Source of the DNA: Simiduia agarivorans SA1 = DSM 21679
GTDB lineage: Bacteria; Pseudomonadota; Gammaproteobacteria; Pseudomonadales; Cellvibrionaceae
Length of the DNA stretch: 64,000 bases
Assembly (NCBI RefSeq): GCF_000305785.2
Contig: NC_018868.3
Coordinates: forward strand, 4,076,270-4,140,269
Direction: 5' to 3'
Made by a program: the position numbers and the translations under genes. Positions 54,215-62,638 of the stretch are shown piece after piece (position 1 is the stretch's first letter; each line of letters starts with the position of its first letter). The notes beneath the pieces were generated by a model that ran no database searches, had not been told where the DNA came from, and worked only from the letters and a program-made list of their open reading frames with translations.

Positions 54215-54257
54215 ACTGTGTGTCACACAGTTAATATAATACTGTATGTTGCACAGT
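54215..54257. promoter_or_regulatory. PadR promoter with two candidate operators
   Basis: ACTGTGTG-T-CACACAGT (54215-54231) is a perfect inverted repeat; ACTGTATGTTGCACAGT (54241-54257) is a related, less perfect copy, 26 bp further. Between them is TATAAT (54235-54240, plus strand), with TATTAT on the minus strand. A regulator bound here would block transcription both ways, including toward the candidate RNA at 54.3 kb. Confidence 0.65.
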
Positions 54258-54331
54258 AATCAAGGCGGTACGCGCTATTTATTGAAGAAATCACAAAAAA
54301 GGGGGAACTAACGGTGGTGCAGGGCCTCTAA

Positions 54332-54413
54332 GAGACATATGAATTGCAACGTGTGTTTTTCATATGTCTCCTCATTGATGTTTGCTTAAGCCGGGTATCC
54401 CCCGGCTTTTTTT
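54332..54413 (+). ncRNA. Candidate small RNA of the TCTCC family
   Basis: A perfect 12-bp hairpin (54332-54343 with 54359-54370, 15-nt loop) is followed by CTCATTGATGTTTGCTTAA and a perfect terminator ending in T7-ATG. With TC from the stem the linker reads TCTCCTCATTGATG. The 5' end is uncertain; the TATAAT at 54235-54240 would give about 165 nt. No ribosome site or gene is seen. It is between the PadR start and the end of a GIN-domain gene. Confidence 0.6.
54389..54413 (+). terminator. Rho-independent terminator, T7-ATG type
   Basis: Perfect 7-bp stem (54389-54395 with 54401-54407), 5-nt loop and seven Ts (54407-54413). Confidence 0.92.
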
Positions 54414-54482
54414 ATGCCGAAAGGACCCATGGCACCCATTTGCGCCTGCAATTGGTGCACTCCCGCCATCCGGAGTGCGGTC
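54413..54482. repeat. Fragment of the palindromic element also at 23454-23584
   Basis: TATGCCGAAAGGA (54413-54425) is identical to 23572-23584, and the later CCTGCAATTGGTGCACTCCCGCCATCC resembles the right half of that element. Again it begins right at a T7-ATG terminator. Confidence 0.5.
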
Positions 54483-54539
54483 TTAGTCTCGCTGAATACA
54501 GAGGGAAATGTATTTTTCTCGTTGGCTCAAGCTTGCCCG

Positions 54540-55433
54540 TCAATAATACGTTCGCGCCTGGTAACCGCCAGCAATGCGTTTGATATTGCTGCCTTTGGCG
54601 GTCACTTTGGGCGAGCCGTAATAGTGCAGGCTCGCGCCTTGCTGAGTACTGGCTTCCAGTGACTTTGCCACCTTCACCACCATGTCGCTGGCACCCTGCA
54701 GGTCTACCCGTGCAGATTGGGAGGCAAGGCCGGACGCTTCGCAGTCGCCGGCGCCCTGCATTTTCCAGTTGAGCACCTGGGTGTGGCCATTGAGCTGGCA
54801 GCTGATGTTACCGTGCAGGCTGGCCTGCAGCGTATCGCTGACCAGGCCTTTCGATTGCAGGTGGCCCAGGCCATTGAACTGAACGGCAATGGCACCCACG
54901 CTGCTGTGCTTCAGCTCGGTGGTGACCTTGCCATTGAGTTCAAGTGTCAGTTGCTCAAGCTTCAGGCCGCCGCCACTCAGATCGCCCATGCCGTTGTAAA
55001 TCACGTTCAGGTCCTTGCCTTCAATGCCGTTCAACCGGGCATCAAAAAAACCGTTGAGCTGGATCGACTCGGGGTTTTGCAAGTACAGCGCGTAATGGAC
55101 CTGTGCCATCGGTGCCGTGTCGCCGGTCATTTGCTGCCAGAGCCTGCGGGTCTGAAACCAGACCGAGTCGGTCCGGGTATCCGTTACCGTGAGTTTATTG
55201 CGCTGGATATCCAGTTGAATGTACTCGCTCAGGTCTTCTTCGGCCGTGACCAACAGGCGGTTGTAGTCCGCCTGTGCCACGTCCACGGTACCGAAGGCAT
55301 CCATTTGCACCTGGGTTACAGGCTCCAGCTCATAGCGCTGTTGGAAATGTTCCGAACCGCACACCCAAACACTGACTGCGCAGGCGGTTCCAAGGCATAG
55401 ACTGGTCCATTTCATCGCATCGATCCTCGTCAC
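54540..55433 (-). CDS. GIN-domain (DUF2807) envelope protein
   Basis: 297 aa. Signal-like N-terminus (WTSLCLGTACAVSVWVCG; the Cys may be lipidated). The body is a DUF2807 beta-helix: repeats of short strands such as LNGFFDARLNGIEGKDL, GDLSGGGLKLEQLTLELNG, GASDMVVKVAKSLEA and LHYYGSPKV. Last gene of the GntR-ABC operon, overlapping the permease stop by one base. A second DUF2807 gene is in the same operon. Confidence 0.85.
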   Translation of the reverse strand: MTRIDAMKWTSLCLGTACAVSVWVCGSEHFQQRYELEPVTQVQMDAFGTVDVAQADYNRLLVTAEEDLSEYIQLDIQRNKLTVTDTRTDSVWFQTRRLWQQMTGDTAPMAQVHYALYLQNPESIQLNGFFDARLNGIEGKDLNVIYNGMGDLSGGGLKLEQLTLELNGKVTTELKHSSVGAIAVQFNGLGHLQSKGLVSDTLQASLHGNISCQLNGHTQVLNWKMQGAGDCEASGLASQSARVDLQGASDMVVKVAKSLEASTQQGASLHYYGSPKVTAKGSNIKRIAGGYQARTYY

Positions 55434-56797
55434 TAGATTTCGTAGCGGTTATTGCGCAGCCACACACAGCCAGCGAGCATGAGAGCGGCGATGGCAGCGC
55501 CTGCCCAAAGTCCCGGGCTGACTATAAAGTTTCCGAAATCCGCCAGGCCGGCACGTTCGAACATGATGAAGCCGGAATTGGCGCCTTCGTCGATTACCAG
55601 CGCAGGCAGACGACCGTCGATCAGATCCAGGAAGTTGTTGGAGTCAAACACCAATTCCTCGAACAGCATGATGACTGCCGGTGGAATGATCGCCAGCATA
55701 AGGGGCGAGCGGCGGGCACCGGCGGAAGCCAGCAGCAACCAGGCAAAGAATGGCAGGCTCCAGAGGCTGACGCCCATGGCGATGAACCAGTGATTGATGG
55801 CAATGCTGATCGGGTGAGTGCCGGACCAGAGTTCCATGGCGGTGGTGGTCGGGCTGTGCAGGCCCACAAAGATCATTGCCAACCACTGGAATACCAGTGC
55901 CACGACCGTCGCCGTCACCACCGCAATGGTGGGCAGCAATACCAGCCCGGTGGCGAGTTTGGTGAGTACCTGCTGGGTTTCTGAAACCGGCATGGATTTC
56001 CAGAACAGAATGCTCTGGTCTTTGCGGTCGCTGTACAGGCTGCCCAGCAAGTAGAACACGCTCACCACAATCATCAGGCCGCTGAACAGGGCAAAGAAAA
56101 CCTTGATCACCTTGTTCATGTCCGCAACGTTTTCGTCGCTGAAATTCTGCCGGGTGTCTTCGTCCTTCTCGATCACGATGATTTCTGAAGGGAAGGTGCG
56201 CACCGGACCTGTGGCATCAGAACTCTGGCCATCAAATCCAGGCACGGGCGGAACCGGCGGAACAGGCGGAACAGGCGGCAGGGCATTGCCTCGCGCAGTC
56301 TCGCGCGCCAGTTGTGCATCGAGTTTGGCGATTTCGCGATCCAGCTCGCGGGTGACCTGGTGCCGGATCATGTCTTCATCGATATCCGCCATCATGACCG
56401 ACAGATCGATGTGAATGCCGTCTTCGGCCAGCTCCCGTTGTTTCTCCGCCAATTTAGCGTGTGTTTCGGCTACATGGCGTTCGATATCGATAGCGCGTTG
56501 GTCAGACTCATGGTTTTTGAGTGCGTCGCGGCTGCGCACCAGCTCCTCGCGTGCGAGGGTGAGGGCTTCAACCATGCGCACCTGATGCGCCTCCCGGTGG
56601 TCCTGGTGCGCGCCTTCTTCGGTATTGCTGAAGTTGAATTCAATATCGCTGTGGATATTGAATGCACCTGAGCTCACTGCAACAAGTGCGCCCGCCATTA
56701 ACAGGCAGATGAGTAAACCCAATGCGGCCGGCAACCAGGCAAAGCTGCCTTTGTGTTCCCAGAACTCGCGTTTGAACGGTGTGATAAAGCGGTTCAT
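55433..56797 (-). CDS. ABC transporter permease
   Basis: 454 aa from MNRFITPFKREFWEHKGSF. One helix at the N-terminus, a long soluble region (about 45-245) with charged coiled-coil-like segments and PPVPPVPPVP, then five or six helices to the end. It is the membrane partner of the ATPase encoded upstream; the start overlaps the ATPase stop (TAATG). Confidence 0.85.
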   Translation of the reverse strand: MNRFITPFKREFWEHKGSFAWLPAALGLLICLLMAGALVAVSSGAFNIHSDIEFNFSNTEEGAHQDHREAHQVRMVEALTLAREELVRSRDALKNHESDQRAIDIERHVAETHAKLAEKQRELAEDGIHIDLSVMMADIDEDMIRHQVTRELDREIAKLDAQLARETARGNALPPVPPVPPVPPVPGFDGQSSDATGPVRTFPSEIIVIEKDEDTRQNFSDENVADMNKVIKVFFALFSGLMIVVSVFYLLGSLYSDRKDQSILFWKSMPVSETQQVLTKLATGLVLLPTIAVVTATVVALVFQWLAMIFVGLHSPTTTAMELWSGTHPISIAINHWFIAMGVSLWSLPFFAWLLLASAGARRSPLMLAIIPPAVIMLFEELVFDSNNFLDLIDGRLPALVIDEGANSGFIMFERAGLADFGNFIVSPGLWAGAAIAALMLAGCVWLRNNRYEI

Positions 56798-57666
56798 TAT
56801 GCTTGACCCCAACTCAGGTTCGGTTGAATTTTCGCAACGAACAAATCTGTGATGCTCGGCGTGTGCAGGCTGCCCAGTTCCGCCAGTTGCGTCCGGTCAG
56901 CGCGCTCGTACATGACCCGGAACCCTCCCAGGCGCGGGGTAATGTGTATCGGTTGCAGCGCGGCGGCCTGATCCTTCTGATTGGCTTTAATGTCCACTTC
57001 GATAAAATCGTCGGCCAGGCTTTCCATCTCGGCGTTCAATACCAGTTCGCCGTTATTGATGAACATCAGATCGGTAAGAATGGTTTCGATCTCTTCCACC
57101 TGATGAGTCGTGACCAGAATGGTTTTTTCCTCATCGAAGTAATCGTTCAGCAATGTGGTGTAAAACTGCTTCCGGTAGAGAATATCCAGGCCCAGTGTGG
57201 GCTCGTCCAGCACCAGCAGACGCGAATCGATCGCCATGATCAGCGCGAGATGCAATTGCGTGATCATGCCTTTCGACAAACTGCTGACTTTGGCGCCAAG
57301 AGGAATCTGGGTTTTCTCCAAAAAGCTGTGTGCTTTGGCGATGTTGAATCGCGGGTGCACGCCTGCCACGTAGGCGATGGCCTGAGACACTTTGATCCAG
57401 CGCGGCAGAATGGCCGTGTCGGCAATAAAGCTCACTTGTTCAAGCAAAGCCTTGCGCTGCCTGAGTGGGTCCATGCCCAGCACCTGCAGTGTGCCTTCTA
57501 CCTGGGCCAGGCCCAGGATGCCTTTCAGCGCGGTGGTTTTACCGGCGCCGTTGGGACCAATTAATCCGACAATCCGGCCCGGCGCCACATCAAAACTCAC
57601 GTTATTCAGCGCCACTTTGCCGCCATAGCGTTTGCTGAGGCCGCGGGCTTGAATGATGCTGTTCAT
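56797..57666 (-). CDS. ABC transporter ATP-binding protein (YtrB-like)
   Basis: 289 aa. Walker A GPNGAGKTT (about 37-45), the signature region SLSKGMITQLHLALIMA (LSKGM in place of LSGGQ), Walker B LLVLDEPTLGLD and switch His in TTHQVEE. The extra C-terminal about 70 residues are seen in the YtrB type. Encoded between GntR (4-bp overlap) and the permease. Confidence 0.9.
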   Translation of the reverse strand: MNSIIQARGLSKRYGGKVALNNVSFDVAPGRIVGLIGPNGAGKTTALKGILGLAQVEGTLQVLGMDPLRQRKALLEQVSFIADTAILPRWIKVSQAIAYVAGVHPRFNIAKAHSFLEKTQIPLGAKVSSLSKGMITQLHLALIMAIDSRLLVLDEPTLGLDILYRKQFYTTLLNDYFDEEKTILVTTHQVEEIETILTDLMFINNGELVLNAEMESLADDFIEVDIKANQKDQAAALQPIHITPRLGGFRVMYERADRTQLAELGSLHTPSITDLFVAKIQPNLSWGQA

Positions 57667-58034
57667 TGCTGTGTCTCCAACGCCTGGTTGATGTGTTCGA
57701 TCAACTCGTCCTTGGTGATGCCCAATTGCGCAATACGTTGCAATAATTGCGGTAAATCCACGGTCAGGAATTTTTCCCTTTCTGCTTTCAAGATTGTTCC
57801 TCTTGCACCTTCGATAACAAACATGCCTAGCCCCCGGCGTTTTTCTACCAGTCCCTCGTCCACCAGTTCCTGGTAGGCCTTGGACACGGTCAGGTGATTG
57901 ATTTGATATTCGGCGGATACTGCCCGGACCGAGGGGATCGCGTCCCCTTCGGCGTAGGCGCCTTCCATAATCAGCCCCACCATGCGGTCTTTAAGCTGCC
58001 GGTAGATGGGTTGATCGTCATTCCACTGTGTCAT
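57663..58034 (-). CDS. GntR-family regulator, YtrA type
   Basis: 123 aa. Winged HTH (QPIYRQLKDRMVGLIMEGAYAEGDAIPSVRAVSAEYQINHLTVSKAYQELVDEGLVEKRRGLGMFV) and a short C-terminal dimerisation part, the size of the YtrA subfamily. It is encoded with an ABC transporter, as YtrA is in Bacillus, and probably represses the operon by binding GTGTTATA-type sites. Confidence 0.92.
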   Translation of the reverse strand: MTQWNDDQPIYRQLKDRMVGLIMEGAYAEGDAIPSVRAVSAEYQINHLTVSKAYQELVDEGLVEKRRGLGMFVIEGARGTILKAEREKFLTVDLPQLLQRIAQLGITKDELIEHINQALETQQ

Positions 58035-58060
58035 AGGTGATACCTTTATGAAGTCAGGGA

Positions 58061-58978
58061 TCAGTGAGGTGACATGCCGAGCGATTTAACGCTGCTGGCA
58101 CCACTGGTATCGACCTTGATACTGGGTTGTCCGTAGTAATGCACATCCGAAGCGCCGCTGGCGTCAACTTCCAATGAATCAGTCGCCCATACTTTCGCGT
58201 CGGCCGATCCGCTTAAATCCACCTGCGCATCGCGGCTTTTCATTTTTGGCGCGGTGTAGTTGCCTGAACCGCTCACGCTCACGCGCTGGCTGTCGACTTC
58301 TCCACCGTTAATTTGCGCATCGCCGGAACCGCCCATGGTGATTTCAAACCGGCTGGTGTTCAGTTGGTCGATGCGGGTGTCACCCGAACCGGCGGAACTG
58401 ACTTCAATCAGGTCGGTTGCCTTCATGCTGTTGGCCCGCAGATCACCCGAGCCGGCGCTGCTCAACTCAATCTCATCGGCCTGGATTACATCGGCGGAAA
58501 AGTCGCCCGACCCGGCACTGGACAGTGAGAATTTTTTAACAATGATGGCTTTTGCGCGTAAATCGCCGGAGCCTGCGCGATCCAATTTCAGCGCGTCACC
58601 GGTGAGGTGGGTGAGAAACTCTGTATCGACAGAGCCGGCGGAACGCAACTTGTTGAGGGTCTTAAGGGAAAGTTTGTAGTGGATATTGTTATCCATTTTG
58701 AACCAGCCCCAGCTGCTGCCATCTTTCAGTCGCAGGCGCAGCGTTGAACCGCGGGCATCGACTTCAACACGCTCCATGGCTTTGGCGCTGGCAATGATTT
58801 CCAGCGCTTCGGTGTCCCCCTGGCTGATGGACAGCAGGCCGGGGCCGGCAATTTCGACCGCGTCGATGTCGCTGATATCCACGGTCTTTTTCAGCAGTTC
58901 GTCAGCCTGAGCCAACGGAAAGAATAAAAGGCCGGCCAGCAAGCTGGCCGCAAGGTTGAGGTTGAGGAATGCTTTCAT
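58061..58978 (-). CDS. GIN-domain (DUF2807) secreted protein
   Basis: 305 aa with signal peptide (about 1-25, ending PLAQA). DUF2807 beta-helix with striking repeats of the SAGSGD type (RAGSGDLRA, SAGSGDFSA, SAGSGDLRA, SAGSGDTRI, MGGSGDAQI, VSGSGNYTA, LSGSADAKV, ASGASDVHYYG). A later paralogue is the last gene of the operon. Role unknown. Confidence 0.88.
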   Translation of the reverse strand: MKAFLNLNLAASLLAGLLFFPLAQADELLKKTVDISDIDAVEIAGPGLLSISQGDTEALEIIASAKAMERVEVDARGSTLRLRLKDGSSWGWFKMDNNIHYKLSLKTLNKLRSAGSVDTEFLTHLTGDALKLDRAGSGDLRAKAIIVKKFSLSSAGSGDFSADVIQADEIELSSAGSGDLRANSMKATDLIEVSSAGSGDTRIDQLNTSRFEITMGGSGDAQINGGEVDSQRVSVSGSGNYTAPKMKSRDAQVDLSGSADAKVWATDSLEVDASGASDVHYYGQPSIKVDTSGASSVKSLGMSPH

Positions 58979-59024
58979 CATATGTTCCTGTGCTGTGTAC
59001 TGGTTATTGTTGATGAGTGATTAA

Positions 59025-59345
59025 TTACAGGCCGGCCATTTCGCGGGCGCTGTCAAACGCTGTGTTGGCCAGGCTGCGCGCCGCTTCGGAGACCAGTTCC
59101 GTGACCTGGGTTTCAACCCACTGGCCATCGACCATGCTGCGGAAGGTCCAGACCCGCTGGTCTTGTGCCTGGCTGAGTAAAACCGGTGCCTTCACCTGGC
59201 CCGCAAAAGTGGGCTCTGGCATTTCAACCTTGGCCAGGGCCCAGGTGGTGTCGATTTGCGGTACGGGTGCGTCGATGCTTCCTGCGTTAGCCAATCCGGC
59301 GCTGGCAGTCAGAATCAGGGCGGCGATAGTGTTGGTGGTGTTCAT
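59025..59345 (-). CDS. Small secreted protein, unknown function
   Basis: 106 aa from MNTTNTIAALILTASAGLANA, a signal peptide. The mature part has no recognised domain (VEMPEPTFAGQVKAPVLL). It is the first gene of the GntR-ABC-GIN operon and lies just after the candidate operator. Confidence 0.75.
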   Translation of the reverse strand: MNTTNTIAALILTASAGLANAGSIDAPVPQIDTTWALAKVEMPEPTFAGQVKAPVLLSQAQDQRVWTFRSMVDGQWVETQVTELVSEAARSLANTAFDSAREMAGL

Positions 59346-59408
59346 TGTCTTGTTCCTTGCATATTCGGTGACTGGGTGGATAAGCAAACTGCTTTCCTTG
59401 CTGACCTG

Positions 59409-59430
59409 GTGTTATACGTAACTATAACAC
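59409..59430. promoter_or_regulatory. Candidate GntR operator
   Basis: GTGTTATA-6 nt-TATAACAC, a perfect 8-bp inverted repeat, 64 bp upstream of the first gene of the operon. A GTATTGTATAAC stretch follows directly. Its size fits a YtrA-type site. Confidence 0.7.
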
Positions 59431-59561
59431 TAGTATTGTATAACGCAATAAATTTGTTGATTTTTCGTACTCAATTCGTCGTGCGACGAATTTAAGTCAA
59501 TAAAAACAAGGGGTTACGGTGGTTCCGGATGGGGGTGAATTCTACGGCCAAGGTCGGTGAG

Positions 59562-59591
59562 GTGTTATAGAGGTGTTATAGGGGTGTTATA
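59562..59591. promoter_or_regulatory. Three direct GTGTTATA repeats with 11-bp period
   Basis: GTGTTATA at 59562-59569, 59573-59580 and 59584-59591. The octamer equals the half-site of the palindrome at 59409-59430, 130-150 bp away. Spacing is one helical turn. Confidence 0.6.
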
Positions 59592-59653
59592 GGGGGGTGA
59601 CAGAAGGGTATTGCAGCGGGTCTTAGCCGCGGGTTTTTCATCAAACGCCGGTG

Positions 59654-61621
59654 TCAGGCTTTGCCGGCTTCCAGCTTTTCCAGCATTTTGATGAATTGCT
59701 TGCGCACGATGGCGCGGTTGGCGTCCAGCAGGTCGGTGCGTTGCTTGGCTTCATCTTCCATGGCCTGCAGTACGGATTGTTGGCCGGGCGTGGCCTTCTC
59801 GCCCACCAACATGTGACTCTGGTCCACAATCGACTGGATGATGGACTGTGTTTCTTCGCGCTGATAGCGGTACTGGGCTTCCATGTTGGCACTGATGGTC
59901 TGCAGCATTTCGTTAAAGTATTCGTAATTGTCGAGCCGCTTATTGATGTCTTTTTGCGCGGCGACTTTGTCGGCCAGGTTGGAGCTGAAGTTAAACAAAG
60001 CCTCAAGGTACTGTTTTTGGTTGTCGGCCAGTTTTTCACCGGCTTTGCTGAATTTGAGTATGGCCCGGGCGTTGCGCATGTGCAGGGTGACGCGTTTATC
60101 TTTACTCTGGATGGGTGATTTATGGTCAAACTCCAGCCGGTCGATCAGTAGTTTGTCTTCCTTGCTGAGCTTGCCCAACGACGCGATATCCACTTTGCTA
60201 TTGCCCACCTGCAACCGGATGATGGACTGGAATCCCATTTCAGTGACCGCATGTTGCAATACGGTGATCAGGTCTTCCAGCGAGCCCGACTCAATGGCAT
60301 TGGTCATGAACTCGGTGAGGAAGCCGGCATTCAGGCTGCTGTTTACCATCTGCTGCATTTGTTTTTCGAGTTGACCTTGCTCGCGCTCGGACTCAATGGT
60401 GGCGAGAAGCTTGTCGTCTTCCACGTCTTTGTAGTGCGCCTGCAACTCCTCCCGCTGTTTCTGTAATTCCTGTAAGTGGCTGTAGAGATTCTCCACTTCG
60501 TTTTCCAGCACCTGTATGCAGGTTTCCGATTCCATCAGTGCGCGCTTGAGTTTGTCCAGTTCGGAGCGTTTGGCGTCGTTACCCTCTTTATTGCCCGCCA
60601 GTTCGGATTCCAGCTGGGCGATGGTGGACTCCATAGACAAGATGGACTTGCGTTGGTCAACGATGGTCTTTTGCAGGCCGTCCAGGTTTTTGCGGCTTTG
60701 GTTACTCAGCGCGTGGCTGTCTTTGAGCAGGTCTTCAAAGGGGTTTTCGGACTTGTCCGATCCCTCGCGTGAAGCGCGGATGACACTGAGCAGGGTGCGG
60801 GTCTGTTCCTCGGTGGGGTTGGGCGAATTAAAGGCCTTGTCCACATGGGCCAGTTGTTTCTTGGCATCGTTCAGGGATTTTTGCAGAGTCGCAGACTCGT
60901 GCTCCATTTTGTACAGCATGCGCTCGTACTGGGCTACCTTCATTTCGAGGTCGCTTTGATCCTGCTCCTGCTTGAGCATGTGGGTGAGTTTTTGCGTGTG
61001 TTGTTTCTGTTGCTCCAGTTTATTGAACAGCGATAAGCCGTGCCGGCTGGCTTTGGTGGCGCTTTGGCTGCTGGTGTCCAGACCGCGATTGAATCTCAGT
61101 ACATAACCCGGTTGGTCGCTCTCGGCTGTACTCAGGTTGGCGTTGCCAGCGACCCAATCGTTGTCGCCCAGCTTTTCCAGGCGATCTCGCAAGAGTTTGA
61201 GTTTTTCCTTTAGTTGGGTGTTTTCGGCGCCCGTGCGTTTGGCTTCGGTGGACAGAATACCAATGACCTTGTTGATTTCATCGCGCAAGGTCAGCCAGTA
61301 CTCTTTGGAGTTTTCGGGTTGTTTGAGTGCGCGTCTTTCCGCATTCAGGTAGGCGCAACGCACGGTGGTGATCAGCGGATTCAGATCCAGCGCTTTGCCC
61401 ATGTCGGTTTCCGGCAGGCCGCGAGTCGCCTTCAATTGGCTGACGATGTACGCAATCACCGAGGGGTCTGTGGGCTCAGTCGTTGTGTTACCGGAGGTTG
61501 CTGGGCTCAGCCGCTGGGTTAAGCGTTGCAGTCGTTGGCGCAGCTTGATTATCAGGTATCCGCAAAAACCGCACACGAACAGCAGCTCAGCGATAATGAT
61601 AATGTACACAGTGTCCGACAT
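59654..61621 (-). CDS. Membrane-anchored long coiled-coil protein
   Basis: 655 aa. One N-terminal membrane helix (YIIIIAELLFVCGFCGYLIIKL), then a long, heptad-rich, charged region (about residues 180-420: EQQKQHTQKLTHMLKQEQDQ, EMKVAQYERMLYKMEHESATLQ and similar). It ends with a compact domain (about 430-560) resembling a GAF-type fold (TVLQHAVTEMGFQSIIRLQVGNS) and a helical tail. I do not recognise a family. Ribosome site GGAGCACGGG supports the start. It may be a scaffold or signalling protein. Confidence 0.75.
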   Translation of the reverse strand: MSDTVYIIIIAELLFVCGFCGYLIIKLRQRLQRLTQRLSPATSGNTTTEPTDPSVIAYIVSQLKATRGLPETDMGKALDLNPLITTVRCAYLNAERRALKQPENSKEYWLTLRDEINKVIGILSTEAKRTGAENTQLKEKLKLLRDRLEKLGDNDWVAGNANLSTAESDQPGYVLRFNRGLDTSSQSATKASRHGLSLFNKLEQQKQHTQKLTHMLKQEQDQSDLEMKVAQYERMLYKMEHESATLQKSLNDAKKQLAHVDKAFNSPNPTEEQTRTLLSVIRASREGSDKSENPFEDLLKDSHALSNQSRKNLDGLQKTIVDQRKSILSMESTIAQLESELAGNKEGNDAKRSELDKLKRALMESETCIQVLENEVENLYSHLQELQKQREELQAHYKDVEDDKLLATIESEREQGQLEKQMQQMVNSSLNAGFLTEFMTNAIESGSLEDLITVLQHAVTEMGFQSIIRLQVGNSKVDIASLGKLSKEDKLLIDRLEFDHKSPIQSKDKRVTLHMRNARAILKFSKAGEKLADNQKQYLEALFNFSSNLADKVAAQKDINKRLDNYEYFNEMLQTISANMEAQYRYQREETQSIIQSIVDQSHMLVGEKATPGQQSVLQAMEDEAKQRTDLLDANRAIVRKQFIKMLEKLEAGKA

Positions 61622-61729
61622 CCCGTGCTCCGGGCAGTTAACTGGTTTGAGGTCTGGCGTCTATATACCTACCTAGAGCCTAGCAGGCTTTATGACTTTG
61701 GGTACTTAGCAGGCAATTCCAGTGGCCTG

Positions 61730-62050
61730 TTACTCTTCAACCCACTGCCAGCGCAGGGGCTGGCCAAAATCGTCATAGATAATTTGTTTGCGGGGCTTGC
61801 GCGGTGCGCGTGGGGTTGGGCCCGGGGATTTGGATTGTTTGCGGGCTTCTATGGCCTGGATGACATCTTGTACCTGCGTGCGCGGTTGTTGCTTGCGGTC
61901 AAACAGCACGCTGAGCGGTTGATGGCCACCGGGCTCGCGCCCCGATGCACCCATGGGAACGGCATTGACCTCACCACCTTGGTGGATATAGGCGTCGACC
62001 TGCGCTTCTATCTCAGCTCTGATCTGGGCTTTGGTTTTTAGCGGTTTCAT
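61730..62050 (-). CDS. Small basic protein, unknown function
   Basis: 106 aa. Helical start (TKAQIRAEIEAQVDAYIHQGGEVNAVPMGASGRE), then a Pro/Arg-rich region (SKSPGPTPRAPRKPRKQ) and the ending DDFGQPLRWQWVEE. No signal peptide. I cannot name a family. Confidence 0.6.
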   Translation of the reverse strand: MKPLKTKAQIRAEIEAQVDAYIHQGGEVNAVPMGASGREPGGHQPLSVLFDRKQQPRTQVQDVIQAIEARKQSKSPGPTPRAPRKPRKQIIYDDFGQPLRWQWVEE

Positions 62051-62208
62051 GCTGGGTGACAGGGAGAATGAGTACTAAAGTAGTCGGGCAATCTGCTAGA
62101 TTAGCCCAATGCCGGTGTGTCGTACAGCATGGGGCGCCGCGAGACGCTGATTTGCGGTTGCAATGGCGCCACGATTGGCAGGCCGGAAACAATAACAGGA
62201 GGGTGCAA

Positions 62209-62598
62209 ATGACAGGTATTAATTGGGTGGCATGGGGTGCGGCCACGCTCAGTTGTTTTGTGTTGGGTGGCATCTGGTACGGCCCCTTGTTCGGTCGTGC
62301 CTGGATGGCGCTGGTGGGTATTTCGGAGCAGGCGATTCAGCAGGCCAATATGGCTAAAATCTACGGCACGACATTTGTGTTGCAGGCGGCGGCCGCGTTT
62401 ATGTTAGCGCAGGCCATGGGCCCCGATGCGCATTGGCTGTTGGGATTGCACTGGGGCTTGATGGCCGGCGTCTGGGTGGCCATTGCATTCGGTGTGGGTT
62501 ATCTGTTCGAGCAGCGCCCGTTTAAACTGTGGGCCATCAATGCCGGTTACAACCTGTGCAGTTTTGCCGTAATGGGAACAATTTTAGGCGCCTGGTAA
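62209..62598 (+). CDS. DUF1761 small membrane protein
   Basis: 129 aa from the ATG after AGGAGGGTGC. Four membrane helices, and the LSCFVLGGIWYGPLFGRAWMALVG start typical of DUF1761. Function unknown. Confidence 0.85.
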   Translation: MTGINWVAWGAATLSCFVLGGIWYGPLFGRAWMALVGISEQAIQQANMAKIYGTTFVLQAAAAFMLAQAMGPDAHWLLGLHWGLMAGVWVAIAFGVGYLFEQRPFKLWAINAGYNLCSFAVMGTILGAW

Positions 62599-62638
62599 TC
62601 AGCCTGGCGCGGATTCAGACACTACTAAGGATGGATAC

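Noticed and set aside
54344..54583. Open frame across the candidate RNA at 54.3 kb
   Set aside because: It spans the hairpin and terminator, lacks a ribosome site and runs into the opposite gene's end.
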